NCBI GenBank assembly: GCA_005843835.1
Contig: SZXZ01000106.1
Location: 23,050 to 87,049, forward strand
Origin: Chlorobium sp.
Lineage (GTDB): Bacteria; Bacteroidota; Chlorobiia; Chlorobiales; Chlorobiaceae
DNA: 64,000 nucleotides
Direction of reading: 5' to 3'
The notes beneath the pieces are model-generated. The model did not search any database, was not told the DNA's origin, and worked only from the letters and a program-made list of their open reading frames with translations. Both the position numbers and the translations under genes were made by a program. Of this stretch, positions 54,233-62,855 are shown in pieces (within the stretch, counting starts at the first letter, position 1; every line of letters starts with the position of its first letter).

Positions 54233-54952
54233 TTACCTTTTTGTATAAACCATAACAAGTCCAGAATCCTGACCCTTTTTGAAGGTTGTTTTATCAAAGT
54301 TTGAATAAACACCTTCAAGAGTAAACCCTGCCGTATGATGCAACCTTAAATAGTCTTCCGAAGTACGAGGATAAAGCTTGGTAAGTTCCTTGAAAATGGG
54401 TTCTCCGGTTGTTTCAGAGACCAGCTGCGTTTCAAATATTACCACATCAGGGGAAATGCTTGAATATCGACGATGAAATGTTAATCGGCCATCTTCAATA
54501 GTTTTTACAGAAAAGTTATATTCGCGACGAGTCAAAAGATAGTCCCAGTTTACTACCTGAAAAGTCCAGCACCCTCCTGGTTCCAGCGTTTCATAGACAT
54601 GAGCAACGAAAGCTTCCAGCTTTTCAATTGGAAGATGAGCCATTACGTTTCCGATTGAATAAATAAGCTGAAAAGAACTATGCAAAAATCTCAAATCTGT
54701 TATATCCATACATCGGAACACCCCCTTCAGATATGATGCTGTAGCATAATCAATCATAATCCGATCAAGATCAATCCCTGTGACACTAAAGCCGTCTGCC
54801 AAAAACATCCCGCAATAGTGCCCAGGCCCGCAACCCGCATCAAGCAAGGCTCCGCCATACTTACCAGCCTGTTGTTTCAGAAAGGAATAGACTTGCTCCC
54901 TGACCGGAAAAACCTGCTCGTAATAAGGGGCAAAATCTGAATACAATGACAT
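54233..54952 (-). CDS. Class I SAM-dependent methyltransferase
   Basis: LLDAGCGPGHYCGMFLADGFSVTGIDLDR. Confidence 0.9.
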   Translation of the reverse strand: MSLYSDFAPYYEQVFPVREQVYSFLKQQAGKYGGALLDAGCGPGHYCGMFLADGFSVTGIDLDRIMIDYATASYLKGVFRCMDITDLRFLHSSFQLIYSIGNVMAHLPIEKLEAFVAHVYETLEPGGCWTFQVVNWDYLLTRREYNFSVKTIEDGRLTFHRRYSSISPDVVIFETQLVSETTGEPIFKELTKLYPRTSEDYLRLHHTAGFTLEGVYSNFDKTTFKKGQDSGLVMVYTKR

Positions 54953-54953
54953 G

Positions 54954-56834
54954 TTATTGCTTCGTCCTATGGTCTTGATTTATTTTTTTGGTCAATTTGG
55001 CTACATGATCTACAAAATTACCTGCATCCATAATACCAACTATTCTGCTGTCAGGAATTTCTTTTCCGGCCGCATCAAAAAAAATTATTCCCGGAGGGCC
55101 GAACAACCCAAAACGCTTCATTAAGGCTCGATCATCATTCGTATTGGAGGTAACGTTTACTTGAAGCAACGTTAGGTCTTTGAGTTGTTCAATAACCTTG
55201 GGGTCATGAAAGGTAAATCGATCCATCTCTTTACAAGCGACACACCAATCAGCATAAAAATCAAGCATAACTGGTTTTTTAGCTGATTGTAACGCTCGAT
55301 CAAGCTCTTCGGCTGAACGTATGCGGGTAAAATTTACCTTTTTTTCTTCTGCTGAACCAGTAACAGATGCTGTATGGAAATGCGAAAGCGGCTCTAGAGC
55401 ATTAGTCCCACCTGAAGCCGCTCCGACAATTTCAAGCCCCCCGATAATAAAAAAGACTATACCAAATGTTTTTCCAAAACGTTGAGCTATGGAAAGCTTT
55501 TGAGGTGATGCATTAAAGACTCCTAGAAAAACAGCGCACAGAATTGCAAAAGCACCCCATGCCAGCAGCACAGCCGAAGCTGGCAGAACCGGTGAAACCA
55601 TCCAGATAGCAACTGCAATCAAAAGCAGTCCAAACACATACTTGACACCGATCATCCAGGCTCCTGCCTTCGGTAAAAGACTGCCGGCAGATAAACCAAC
55701 GAGCAGAAGGGGCACACTCATCCCCATAGCCATAGAAAAGAGAGCAAGCCCGCCAAGGATGACATCACGGGTCTGACTGATATACACAAGGGTCCCTGCA
55801 AGTGGCGCCGCGACACAAGGACCAACTATAAGTGCTGATAAAGCACCCATAATAAATACTCCGGCAAAACGGCCTCCCTTTAAATTTCGGGATGTATTAT
55901 TGAGTTTGTTTTGAATGGAAACCGGCATTTGCAGCTGGTAAACATCAAACATGGAAAGAGACAGGAGCACAAGCAGTAACGCAAACACAGCAAGAACCCA
56001 TGGCTTCTGCAATGCTCCCGCCAACCCTTCGCCTGCTAATCCAGCGGCAACACCCAGCAATGTATAGACCAGAGCCATTCCAAAACAGTACGCAACAGCC
56101 ATTAAAAAGCTACGCTGCCGGTTCACATCCCCTTCCCCAACAATTATGGAAGAAAGAATAGGTATCATCGGAAGAACACAAGGGGTAAACGATAACAATA
56201 AACCGAATACAAGAAAAGCTAGAGATATTTTCCACAAACTTCCGCCCGCCAGAGTAGCTGTCGCAAGGGAAAGGTCATTTTCTGCGGCGCCCTCTTTCGA
56301 TAAAGAGCCTTTCGGTTCTTTTTGTACTGATCCCTTGTCCGTAGCTATTTCACTTATGGGTGAATGGTCATCAGCGGCCACTAATACCCCTGGTTTATCA
56401 GGATCAACCTTGAAAAGGCGAGTAATTGGAGGGTAACAGAGGCCATCCTCAGCACAACCCTGATACTCTACATGGAGGGTAAATATTCCGTCTGCCTTGA
56501 CGAGCGGCACTTCAACCGCAAGTTTTTCATGGTAAATCTCTACAGTCTCATTGGTTGAAGGATCGGTAAGTTTGATACCCTTCGGTAAAACAGGAGACTG
56601 AAGCTGGGCTTTGCCAGTTTCCACAGCAACCTTTACCTTGTCGCGATACAATTTGTATCCCTTAGCAATCTCCCAATGCAACTCAATAGCTCTCGAGTTG
56701 TTCAGCTCTGCCTTGAGTTTAAACGCTGCTTCAGGATCAAGAAAATCGGCCGCACAAGAAACATTTATCCGAAGCAGCAGAATCACCAGAATAACCAATA
56801 AAGCTGTCGTACGTCTAAGCAAATAATGATTCAT
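54954..56834 (-). CDS. dsbD: Thiol:disulfide interchange protein DsbD
   Basis: N-terminal DsbD-alpha, polytopic domain (FTPCVLPMIPILSSIIVG), C-terminal thioredoxin-like DFYADWCVACKEMD. Confidence 0.95.
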   Translation of the reverse strand: MNHYLLRRTTALLVILVILLLRINVSCAADFLDPEAAFKLKAELNNSRAIELHWEIAKGYKLYRDKVKVAVETGKAQLQSPVLPKGIKLTDPSTNETVEIYHEKLAVEVPLVKADGIFTLHVEYQGCAEDGLCYPPITRLFKVDPDKPGVLVAADDHSPISEIATDKGSVQKEPKGSLSKEGAAENDLSLATATLAGGSLWKISLAFLVFGLLLSFTPCVLPMIPILSSIIVGEGDVNRQRSFLMAVAYCFGMALVYTLLGVAAGLAGEGLAGALQKPWVLAVFALLLVLLSLSMFDVYQLQMPVSIQNKLNNTSRNLKGGRFAGVFIMGALSALIVGPCVAAPLAGTLVYISQTRDVILGGLALFSMAMGMSVPLLLVGLSAGSLLPKAGAWMIGVKYVFGLLLIAVAIWMVSPVLPASAVLLAWGAFAILCAVFLGVFNASPQKLSIAQRFGKTFGIVFFIIGGLEIVGAASGGTNALEPLSHFHTASVTGSAEEKKVNFTRIRSAEELDRALQSAKKPVMLDFYADWCVACKEMDRFTFHDPKVIEQLKDLTLLQVNVTSNTNDDRALMKRFGLFGPPGIIFFDAAGKEIPDSRIVGIMDAGNFVDHVAKLTKKINQDHRTKQ

Positions 56835-56879
56835 ATGTGTTGAAGTCGAGATATGTTAATGAGAACCCCAAAAAGCATC

Positions 56880-57848
56880 TTATGTATTCTTATGAAAGAT
56901 TTCTCCAAGCTGATCAACTGCGAGATATCCCAATCCCGAATTTTCAAGAAAAATCAGCCCTTCTGCCTCTTTCAGCATTGCAATTGTAGAGTAGCTCCCA
57001 GCCGTAATGGCTAAAGGGGCTACAACTGTAACAGAACGCCAGTATTTTACAGGATACCCTGATCGAGGATGAAGAATATGGCAGTAACGGCGGCCATCTG
57101 CCTCAAAATAACGTTCATAATCTCCGCTGGTCGCCAATGCTCCTGTATAGAGAGGTATTGTTGCTATAGTGCGACTTTTATGACGAGGATCCTGTATCCC
57201 GATCATCCATGGCTCTCCGTCAATTTTTGGCCCTACAACCCGTATATCCCCCGCAAGGTTCACGTAACCATTTTTTACTCCCTTTCCATGAAGTAAAGTT
57301 GCTGTCCGATCAGCGGCATACTCTTTTCCAAATCCTCCAAAATCAATTTCCATCCCTGCGACAGGCAATCGAACTGTATTTCCCTCAAGTTCAACTTGCT
57401 TCCAGCCAATCAAACTCAGTTTGTCGGATAATTCATCGCCTTGTGGAACAATCGCATTGTTAAAATCCCATACCTTGCGTAAAACACCTGCAGTAATATC
57501 AAAAAGTGTATTGCTGTTCTCGTAAAGGGTATCAGCATAACGAAATAAGGCAAGAGTCTCGTCATCACACTCTATTTTATCCCGACCTGCAGCAGCATTG
57601 ATAAGGGAAATAATGCTTTCTGATCTGTAGCGAGAGTACTTTCGCTCAATTCTCGATACTTCCTCAATAGCAAGACCGGCAACTGACTGTGCTTCTTTTT
57701 TGTTCCGGGAGGCAATTACTACTTCACATCCGCTCCCCATAGCTTCAAATCCAAAACGAAAAATATCCATATCATTTGCAATTGTCAGCCCCTTGGACCT
57801 TATTGGAATGAACCAAAAATTAAAACTGCCCGCACCCGCAACCCCCAT
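56880..57848 (-). CDS. apbE: ApbE-type FAD:protein FMN transferase, no obvious signal peptide
   Basis: DFGGFGKEYAADR, GYVNLAGDIRVVG, GALATSGDYERYFEADGRRYCHILHPRSGYP, ITAGSYSTIAML. An internal start at 57770 (MDIFRFGFEAMGSG) is plausible. Confidence 0.93.
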   Translation of the reverse strand: MGVAGAGSFNFWFIPIRSKGLTIANDMDIFRFGFEAMGSGCEVVIASRNKKEAQSVAGLAIEEVSRIERKYSRYRSESIISLINAAAGRDKIECDDETLALFRYADTLYENSNTLFDITAGVLRKVWDFNNAIVPQGDELSDKLSLIGWKQVELEGNTVRLPVAGMEIDFGGFGKEYAADRTATLLHGKGVKNGYVNLAGDIRVVGPKIDGEPWMIGIQDPRHKSRTIATIPLYTGALATSGDYERYFEADGRRYCHILHPRSGYPVKYWRSVTVVAPLAITAGSYSTIAMLKEAEGLIFLENSGLGYLAVDQLGEIFHKNT

Positions 57849-58050
57849 TATTTAAAACCTTTTAGAGTTCCGAAGCTATGTGCAGCAGTGTTCCTGTACT
57901 TCTACACCATAATGAAGGATTGAATGCTTAACGGTGAAACACTCTTCTAATAGGGAATCACAATCAACGGCAATGCCATAGCCGTTGTTACGCGAACTTA
58001 TGACATTGCAGTCATGACCGATAGTATGGTTTCCCTGTTATATGAGGACT

Positions 58051-58290
58051 TTAATTACAGCCGCAACCTCCGCCGCCAACTCCGGCACCTCCCGAGGCAG
58101 CTTCTTTACTGCTATAGATATGTTCAGTATAAGCGTTATCAAGCTTATCGCCCTCAAAGGTCATTTCAGGTCTGGCGAGAGTCTGTTTTTCCCAAGGTTG
58201 CACTGTAGTCCCGATAGCACAGCCTGAAAGGACAGACATAATCGCAAATAACAGAGCAAATATTGGTTTTTGAATTACATTTTTTTTCAT
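58051..58290 (-). CDS. DUF4266-like small lipoprotein with C-terminal GGGGCGCN
   Basis: Lipobox VLSGC; TTVQPWEKQTLARPEMTF...YSSKEAASGGAGVGGGGCGCN. Overlaps the TlpA gene by 4 nt. Confidence 0.85.
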   Translation of the reverse strand: MKKNVIQKPIFALLFAIMSVLSGCAIGTTVQPWEKQTLARPEMTFEGDKLDNAYTEHIYSSKEAASGGAGVGGGGCGCN

Positions 58291-58802
58291 TTCCTTGCCT
58301 CCAATGCTGCCTTAATTTGTTTATCCAGACTTTCACGATCAGCATCTTTAAATCCTAAATGCTGAAAAATAATTTTACCATCCCGACCAATGAGAAAACT
58401 TGTCGGCATACCTTTAACTCCATAATTTTTTGGAATAACTCCCTTTGAGTCATACGCTATAGTGAATTTTGCAGGAATCTGAGTCAAAAACTTTTTTGCA
58501 TCCTCATTTTTTGCATCAAGATTTATACCAATGATTTTCAATCCCTGAGAACGATATTTTTCCTGGGTATCGTTCATCCAGGAAAATGACTGTCTGCAAG
58601 GCCCACACCATGACGCCCAGAAATCAACATAAACAACAGAACCCTCACTTTTCGAAAGCTTCACCATACCCTGATCTCCAGGCAGATCAAAATCCGGAGC
58701 TTTGTTTCCCGCCTCAAGCGCAAAAGTAGATTCACTGAACCCCACACATAAGGACAACGCAAGAAGGATAACTCGAAATTTTTTACTCTTACAGTTTATC
58801 AT
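58287..58802 (-). CDS. TlpA-like periplasmic thioredoxin
   Basis: Signal peptide; YVDFWASWCGPCRQSF; GVKGMPTSFLIGRDGKI. Confidence 0.93.
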   Translation of the reverse strand: MINCKSKKFRVILLALSLCVGFSESTFALEAGNKAPDFDLPGDQGMVKLSKSEGSVVYVDFWASWCGPCRQSFSWMNDTQEKYRSQGLKIIGINLDAKNEDAKKFLTQIPAKFTIAYDSKGVIPKNYGVKGMPTSFLIGRDGKIIFQHLGFKDADRESLDKQIKAALEARK

Positions 58803-58900
58803 ATAAAGAGATTTGAATTAATAAAACTAATTGTGTTGCACATGGCAAAAAAATCAAACCCACTTAATTTCTGCCAAACATGCATCTAACCCCAAGCCAG

Positions 58901-60136
58901 TTAAAACTCTCTTGAAATACCAGCCTGAATACTTCTTGCCTTGAACGGGGTCAGTCCTTTATCTCCGCCACCCGATAAACTCCACTGACCACGTTGCTCA
59001 TACTGTTCATATTTGAGATCAACGAGCCAATCTTTATTAATCTGTTTGCTTACCTTCATCCCATACGTAACTGCTCCAAAAGCTGACATACGCTGATCTT
59101 CTGAATAATACACAGCATTCGCAGGTGGAGGGGTTGGTTGCGATGGATCGGCTTTCTCCGCTGCACCAACGGCAATATAAAAATCAGCTTCGTTTTGCGA
59201 GTAATAACGAAGCAGTGGTGTAGCCGTCCAGCCTTTATACACTGGCTGAACATATTCAGCGTCCAACGTATGAGCCCGGATACCAAAGGTATCTGAGTAA
59301 TAGCGATATGAGAGATGGATAGTCCCGTCAGTACCATTATCATCAAAATGATGATTCCATCGGCCTAACGCCGTAACACTGTTCCGCTCTCTTGGCCTGT
59401 TATCCTTTATTTTATAGGGATCCGAATAATAGCCGCTCCCGTTTGAGTAGCCAACATTGAGCTGTACAATATCCTGTGGTGTTAACACCCTTGTCACCCC
59501 TATCAATCCTGCGGTAACCTGCTTTTTTTCATCAAGACCGGGTAAGGTAACAGGATTGATGGAGTCATTGTTTACACCGCCACCAAGAGTAAGCGTTGTG
59601 TTTTTATCTTCAGTCGACAGACTCCCTTGAACAGAGAACCCTCGTGAGATATAATCAGTCTCCTTGGAATAATTTGTCCCGAAACTTACACTTCCCCTTG
59701 AAAAATAGCGCGTAATCTGAACATCGATCACGCGCCGTAGATCCGTCATCTTTGCCAGGCCTGAAGAGTGATAAGCCGGAGATGCGCCTGAAACCGAATC
59801 AGAGGTATATGTCGTTCCTACAGACCATTTGCCGGCAACCGGAACCAAGGCCATAATCGAGTACGCATTAACATCGATCCGGTCCTGGGATCCAGATCCT
59901 GCAGACCCTGATACAGAGACAGTAGATGCACCGGATATTGCATTAATCCCATTGGTAATGCTTACTGGTTGGCTTACAACGCTTTGACTGTCCTGATAAT
60001 TAAGATATTTAAAACTCACAATACCGCGTTCCGGAGCAGTATCCGCATTCGCAAACTGCAAAGATGGCAGTGCCATCGCTGCTGTAAGTAACGCTGTACC
60101 TAAAACTTTTGAATGTGTTGTAACAATTGATCTCAT
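58901..60136 (-). CDS. DUF3570-like outer-membrane beta-barrel protein (paralogue 1)
   Basis: RGIVSFKYLNYQDSQS, TYTSDSVSGASPAYH, terminal Phe (GISREF), Tyr/Arg-rich alternating strands. Confidence 0.85.
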   Translation of the reverse strand: MRSIVTTHSKVLGTALLTAAMALPSLQFANADTAPERGIVSFKYLNYQDSQSVVSQPVSITNGINAISGASTVSVSGSAGSGSQDRIDVNAYSIMALVPVAGKWSVGTTYTSDSVSGASPAYHSSGLAKMTDLRRVIDVQITRYFSRGSVSFGTNYSKETDYISRGFSVQGSLSTEDKNTTLTLGGGVNNDSINPVTLPGLDEKKQVTAGLIGVTRVLTPQDIVQLNVGYSNGSGYYSDPYKIKDNRPRERNSVTALGRWNHHFDDNGTDGTIHLSYRYYSDTFGIRAHTLDAEYVQPVYKGWTATPLLRYYSQNEADFYIAVGAAEKADPSQPTPPPANAVYYSEDQRMSAFGAVTYGMKVSKQINKDWLVDLKYEQYEQRGQWSLSGGGDKGLTPFKARSIQAGISREF

Positions 60137-60383
60137 AATTTATGTAGGTGTTAAGATTTAGAAGATTTGCTTCTTCACCCACCAAAGTCAGTTCATACGG
60201 AAACCGTGAAACAACGATTGGTATTCATTCAATAAATACGGCCATGTAATCATGAACCATAAAAGATCAAACTACATTTTGCCGCATGACATCATGAAGA
60301 ATGCAAATGCGCTAATAACTTAACTTTTGTTGCTATAGATTCACCAGAAATTTGAAAAAAAAATTATGAACTGGTTTATTACC

Positions 60384-61244
60384 TCAAAACCTCAACCCAA
60401 TCATTATTCCATATTCTGTGGAATTATTTGATGGCTCAACAACTGTAATCGTCTTCTGCTTAGTCTCGGCATCCGTAACAATAATAGAATCCGGTCTGGA
60501 TTCCTTGATATTCCAATAACGGCAATAAGGTTCAAAAACAAGGCAATATGTATCGCTAATTCGTTTCATAATCTTTAAGGATGTTCTAAACCCATATCCA
60601 TCCCGTTGATCATTGGTAAACTGATTAGATACCGTCACACCATTAGAGCGCATATCCCTTGGAATGGAGGTAATCTGCGTTCCATCGAAAAAGAAGTCAT
60701 ATTCCAGCATGCCGCCAATTATCCATCCTGTTTCAAGTGATGATGTAAATTCAATGCCTACAGGAGCATACCTGTAATTGGCCTCTCTGTCATAACCGAA
60801 AGCCCCTGATGACGAAATCATTCCCTCCGATTTGTCGGTAAGTTTCCGATATCCTAATCCGGCATATGGCGTGACTAGGGTCTGATCAGCACTGTGAAGA
60901 TTTGTACCAAGAAGCACTCTGCCTTCAATCATTGAATCAGGTGTAGCATGTATAGACCCGGTTGAGACCGAAGAGTAATTGATTGAACCCCAAGTCGCCT
61001 GCACCTCCGCTTTGATCATGCTTACAGGACCCAGATTCTCTTTTCGAAGAGAATAAGAAGCCGACATACCATACATAAAACCTTTGTCCTCCATATACCC
61101 AGGTTCTTTGTAGGCGATATGCGATAATGATGGTCCTATTTCAAAGGACGCTCCTTGAACTGAAGATTCCGCAAAAAGAGTACTGAAAGTGACCAATTGT
61201 AAACAAAGAACAGAGAGGACTCGGATCATCAAATTATTAAACAT
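60384..61244 (-). CDS. Outer-membrane beta-barrel protein, unknown
   Basis: Signal peptide; alternating beta strands; ends YGIMIGLRF (terminal Phe). Confidence 0.75.
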   Translation of the reverse strand: MFNNLMIRVLSVLCLQLVTFSTLFAESSVQGASFEIGPSLSHIAYKEPGYMEDKGFMYGMSASYSLRKENLGPVSMIKAEVQATWGSINYSSVSTGSIHATPDSMIEGRVLLGTNLHSADQTLVTPYAGLGYRKLTDKSEGMISSSGAFGYDREANYRYAPVGIEFTSSLETGWIIGGMLEYDFFFDGTQITSIPRDMRSNGVTVSNQFTNDQRDGYGFRTSLKIMKRISDTYCLVFEPYCRYWNIKESRPDSIIVTDAETKQKTITVVEPSNNSTEYGIMIGLRF

Positions 61245-61270
61245 GGCACATCCCTTTATGCAAAAATGAG

Positions 61271-62536
61271 TTAAAACTGCCGGGATACACCAACCTGAAT
61301 GCTTCGTGCGCTGAAGTCAGCCAATCCTGAATCTCCTTTCCCACTGAGGCACCAATCTCCTCGCTGTTCATATGTTTCATATTTTAGATCAATAAGCCAA
61401 TCAGGATTCAACTGCTTACTGACTTTGAGGCCCATAGTGATAGCACCAAAAGCAGACATACGCTGGTCCTCAGTATAATAGAGAGCACTAACCGGAGGTT
61501 GCGTTGCTACGGTTGGATCTGCTTTTTCTGCTGCACCAACAGCGACATAAAATTCAGCCTGAGTCTGGGTATAGAGTCTTAGAAGCGGTGTAACCGCCCA
61601 TCCATTACGAAGCGGCTGAACATATTCAACCCCGAGCGTATGTGCGCGAATGCCGAATGTGTCAGAGTAATAACGATACGAAACATGAGTTGTACCGTCT
61701 GTCTCGTCAAAATGATGGTTCCATCTGGTTAAAACCGTTGTATTATTGCGATCCCTCGGCCTGTTGTCTATGCTCTTGTATGGATCTGTATAATAGCCGT
61801 TCCCTTGTGAGTAGCCAAGGTTTAGCTGAACAATATCATTGGTTGATAAAATTCTTGTAACACCTATTAACCCGGCGTTTACCTTCTTTTTCTCATCAAC
61901 AACTTTACGATTATTCGGATTAATTGAATCATCGGTTAAACTGCCTCCAACGGTAAAGGTTGTATTTTTATCCTCAGTTGACAGACTTCCCTGAAGAGAG
62001 TAGCTGCGGGAAATATAGTCGGACTCACTTGAGTTGCTGACACCGACGCTCAAGGTTCCTCTTGAAAAGTAACGTGTAAGCTGAGCATCGACGGCCCTTC
62101 GCAAATCACTCATTGTTGTCAGACCTGCACTATGATAAGCGGGAGAAGCACCTGACACCGAATCAGATGTATAGGTCAACCCCAATGACCACTCACCTGC
62201 AATCGGTGTCATAGCCATAATCGAGTATGCATTAATAGCGATACGGTCCTGACTCGACCCCCCTGTTGATGATCCAACTGTAGAGGCTCCTGATATTACA
62301 TCAGAAATTATTAGATGATCATTATGAGTCTCATGACCATCACCTGACTGAGTGGTTCCGGATTGGGTAACTTTTCCAACTGACTGACTATCCTGATAAT
62401 TAAGATATTTAAAACTGACAATACCTCGTTCCGGGGCGGCCTCACCATATGCAAATTCAACAGATGGCAACGTCAATGCTGCCGTTAGAATTGCTGTACC
62501 AAAAACAGTTGATGTTATTTTGGAAACTGATCTCAT
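61271..62536 (-). CDS. DUF3570-like outer-membrane beta-barrel protein (paralogue 2)
   Basis: Near-colinear with paralogue 1 (RGIVSFKYLNYQDSQS; TYTSDSVSGASPAYH; GVSRQF). Confidence 0.85.
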   Translation of the reverse strand: MRSVSKITSTVFGTAILTAALTLPSVEFAYGEAAPERGIVSFKYLNYQDSQSVGKVTQSGTTQSGDGHETHNDHLIISDVISGASTVGSSTGGSSQDRIAINAYSIMAMTPIAGEWSLGLTYTSDSVSGASPAYHSAGLTTMSDLRRAVDAQLTRYFSRGTLSVGVSNSSESDYISRSYSLQGSLSTEDKNTTFTVGGSLTDDSINPNNRKVVDEKKKVNAGLIGVTRILSTNDIVQLNLGYSQGNGYYTDPYKSIDNRPRDRNNTTVLTRWNHHFDETDGTTHVSYRYYSDTFGIRAHTLGVEYVQPLRNGWAVTPLLRLYTQTQAEFYVAVGAAEKADPTVATQPPVSALYYTEDQRMSAFGAITMGLKVSKQLNPDWLIDLKYETYEQRGDWCLSGKGDSGLADFSARSIQVGVSRQF

Positions 62537-62796
62537 AATTTTCTTGGATGTTAATATTTAGAAGATTTGCATATACGTCCATAAGCTATTGTTCAACCTG
62601 AACCCCTTACTCAAGTATCAAAAGAATAATCAGAGCTGATTACAACAGGAATCAAGAATAATGCGGAATGGAAAAAACTCTCATACCATCAAGTATATTA
62701 GGCTTAGATATACTCAGAACAAAAAAATTATATACAGGGGTATAAGCGATACAAATTCATCTAAAAATTAACTAATTATTACTATACAATCCAATA

Positions 62797-62843
62797 ATTT
62801 AATAACAATCCCCTCGATACAGATGAGGGGATTGTTATTAAAT
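62797..62843 (-). terminator. Strong hairpin downstream of the Ig-like repeat gene
   Basis: Perfect 19-bp inverted repeat ATTTAATAACAATCCCCTC / GAGGGGATTGTTATTAAAT, 9-nt loop. Confidence 0.8.
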
Positions 62844-62855
62844 CTGTTATAACTA

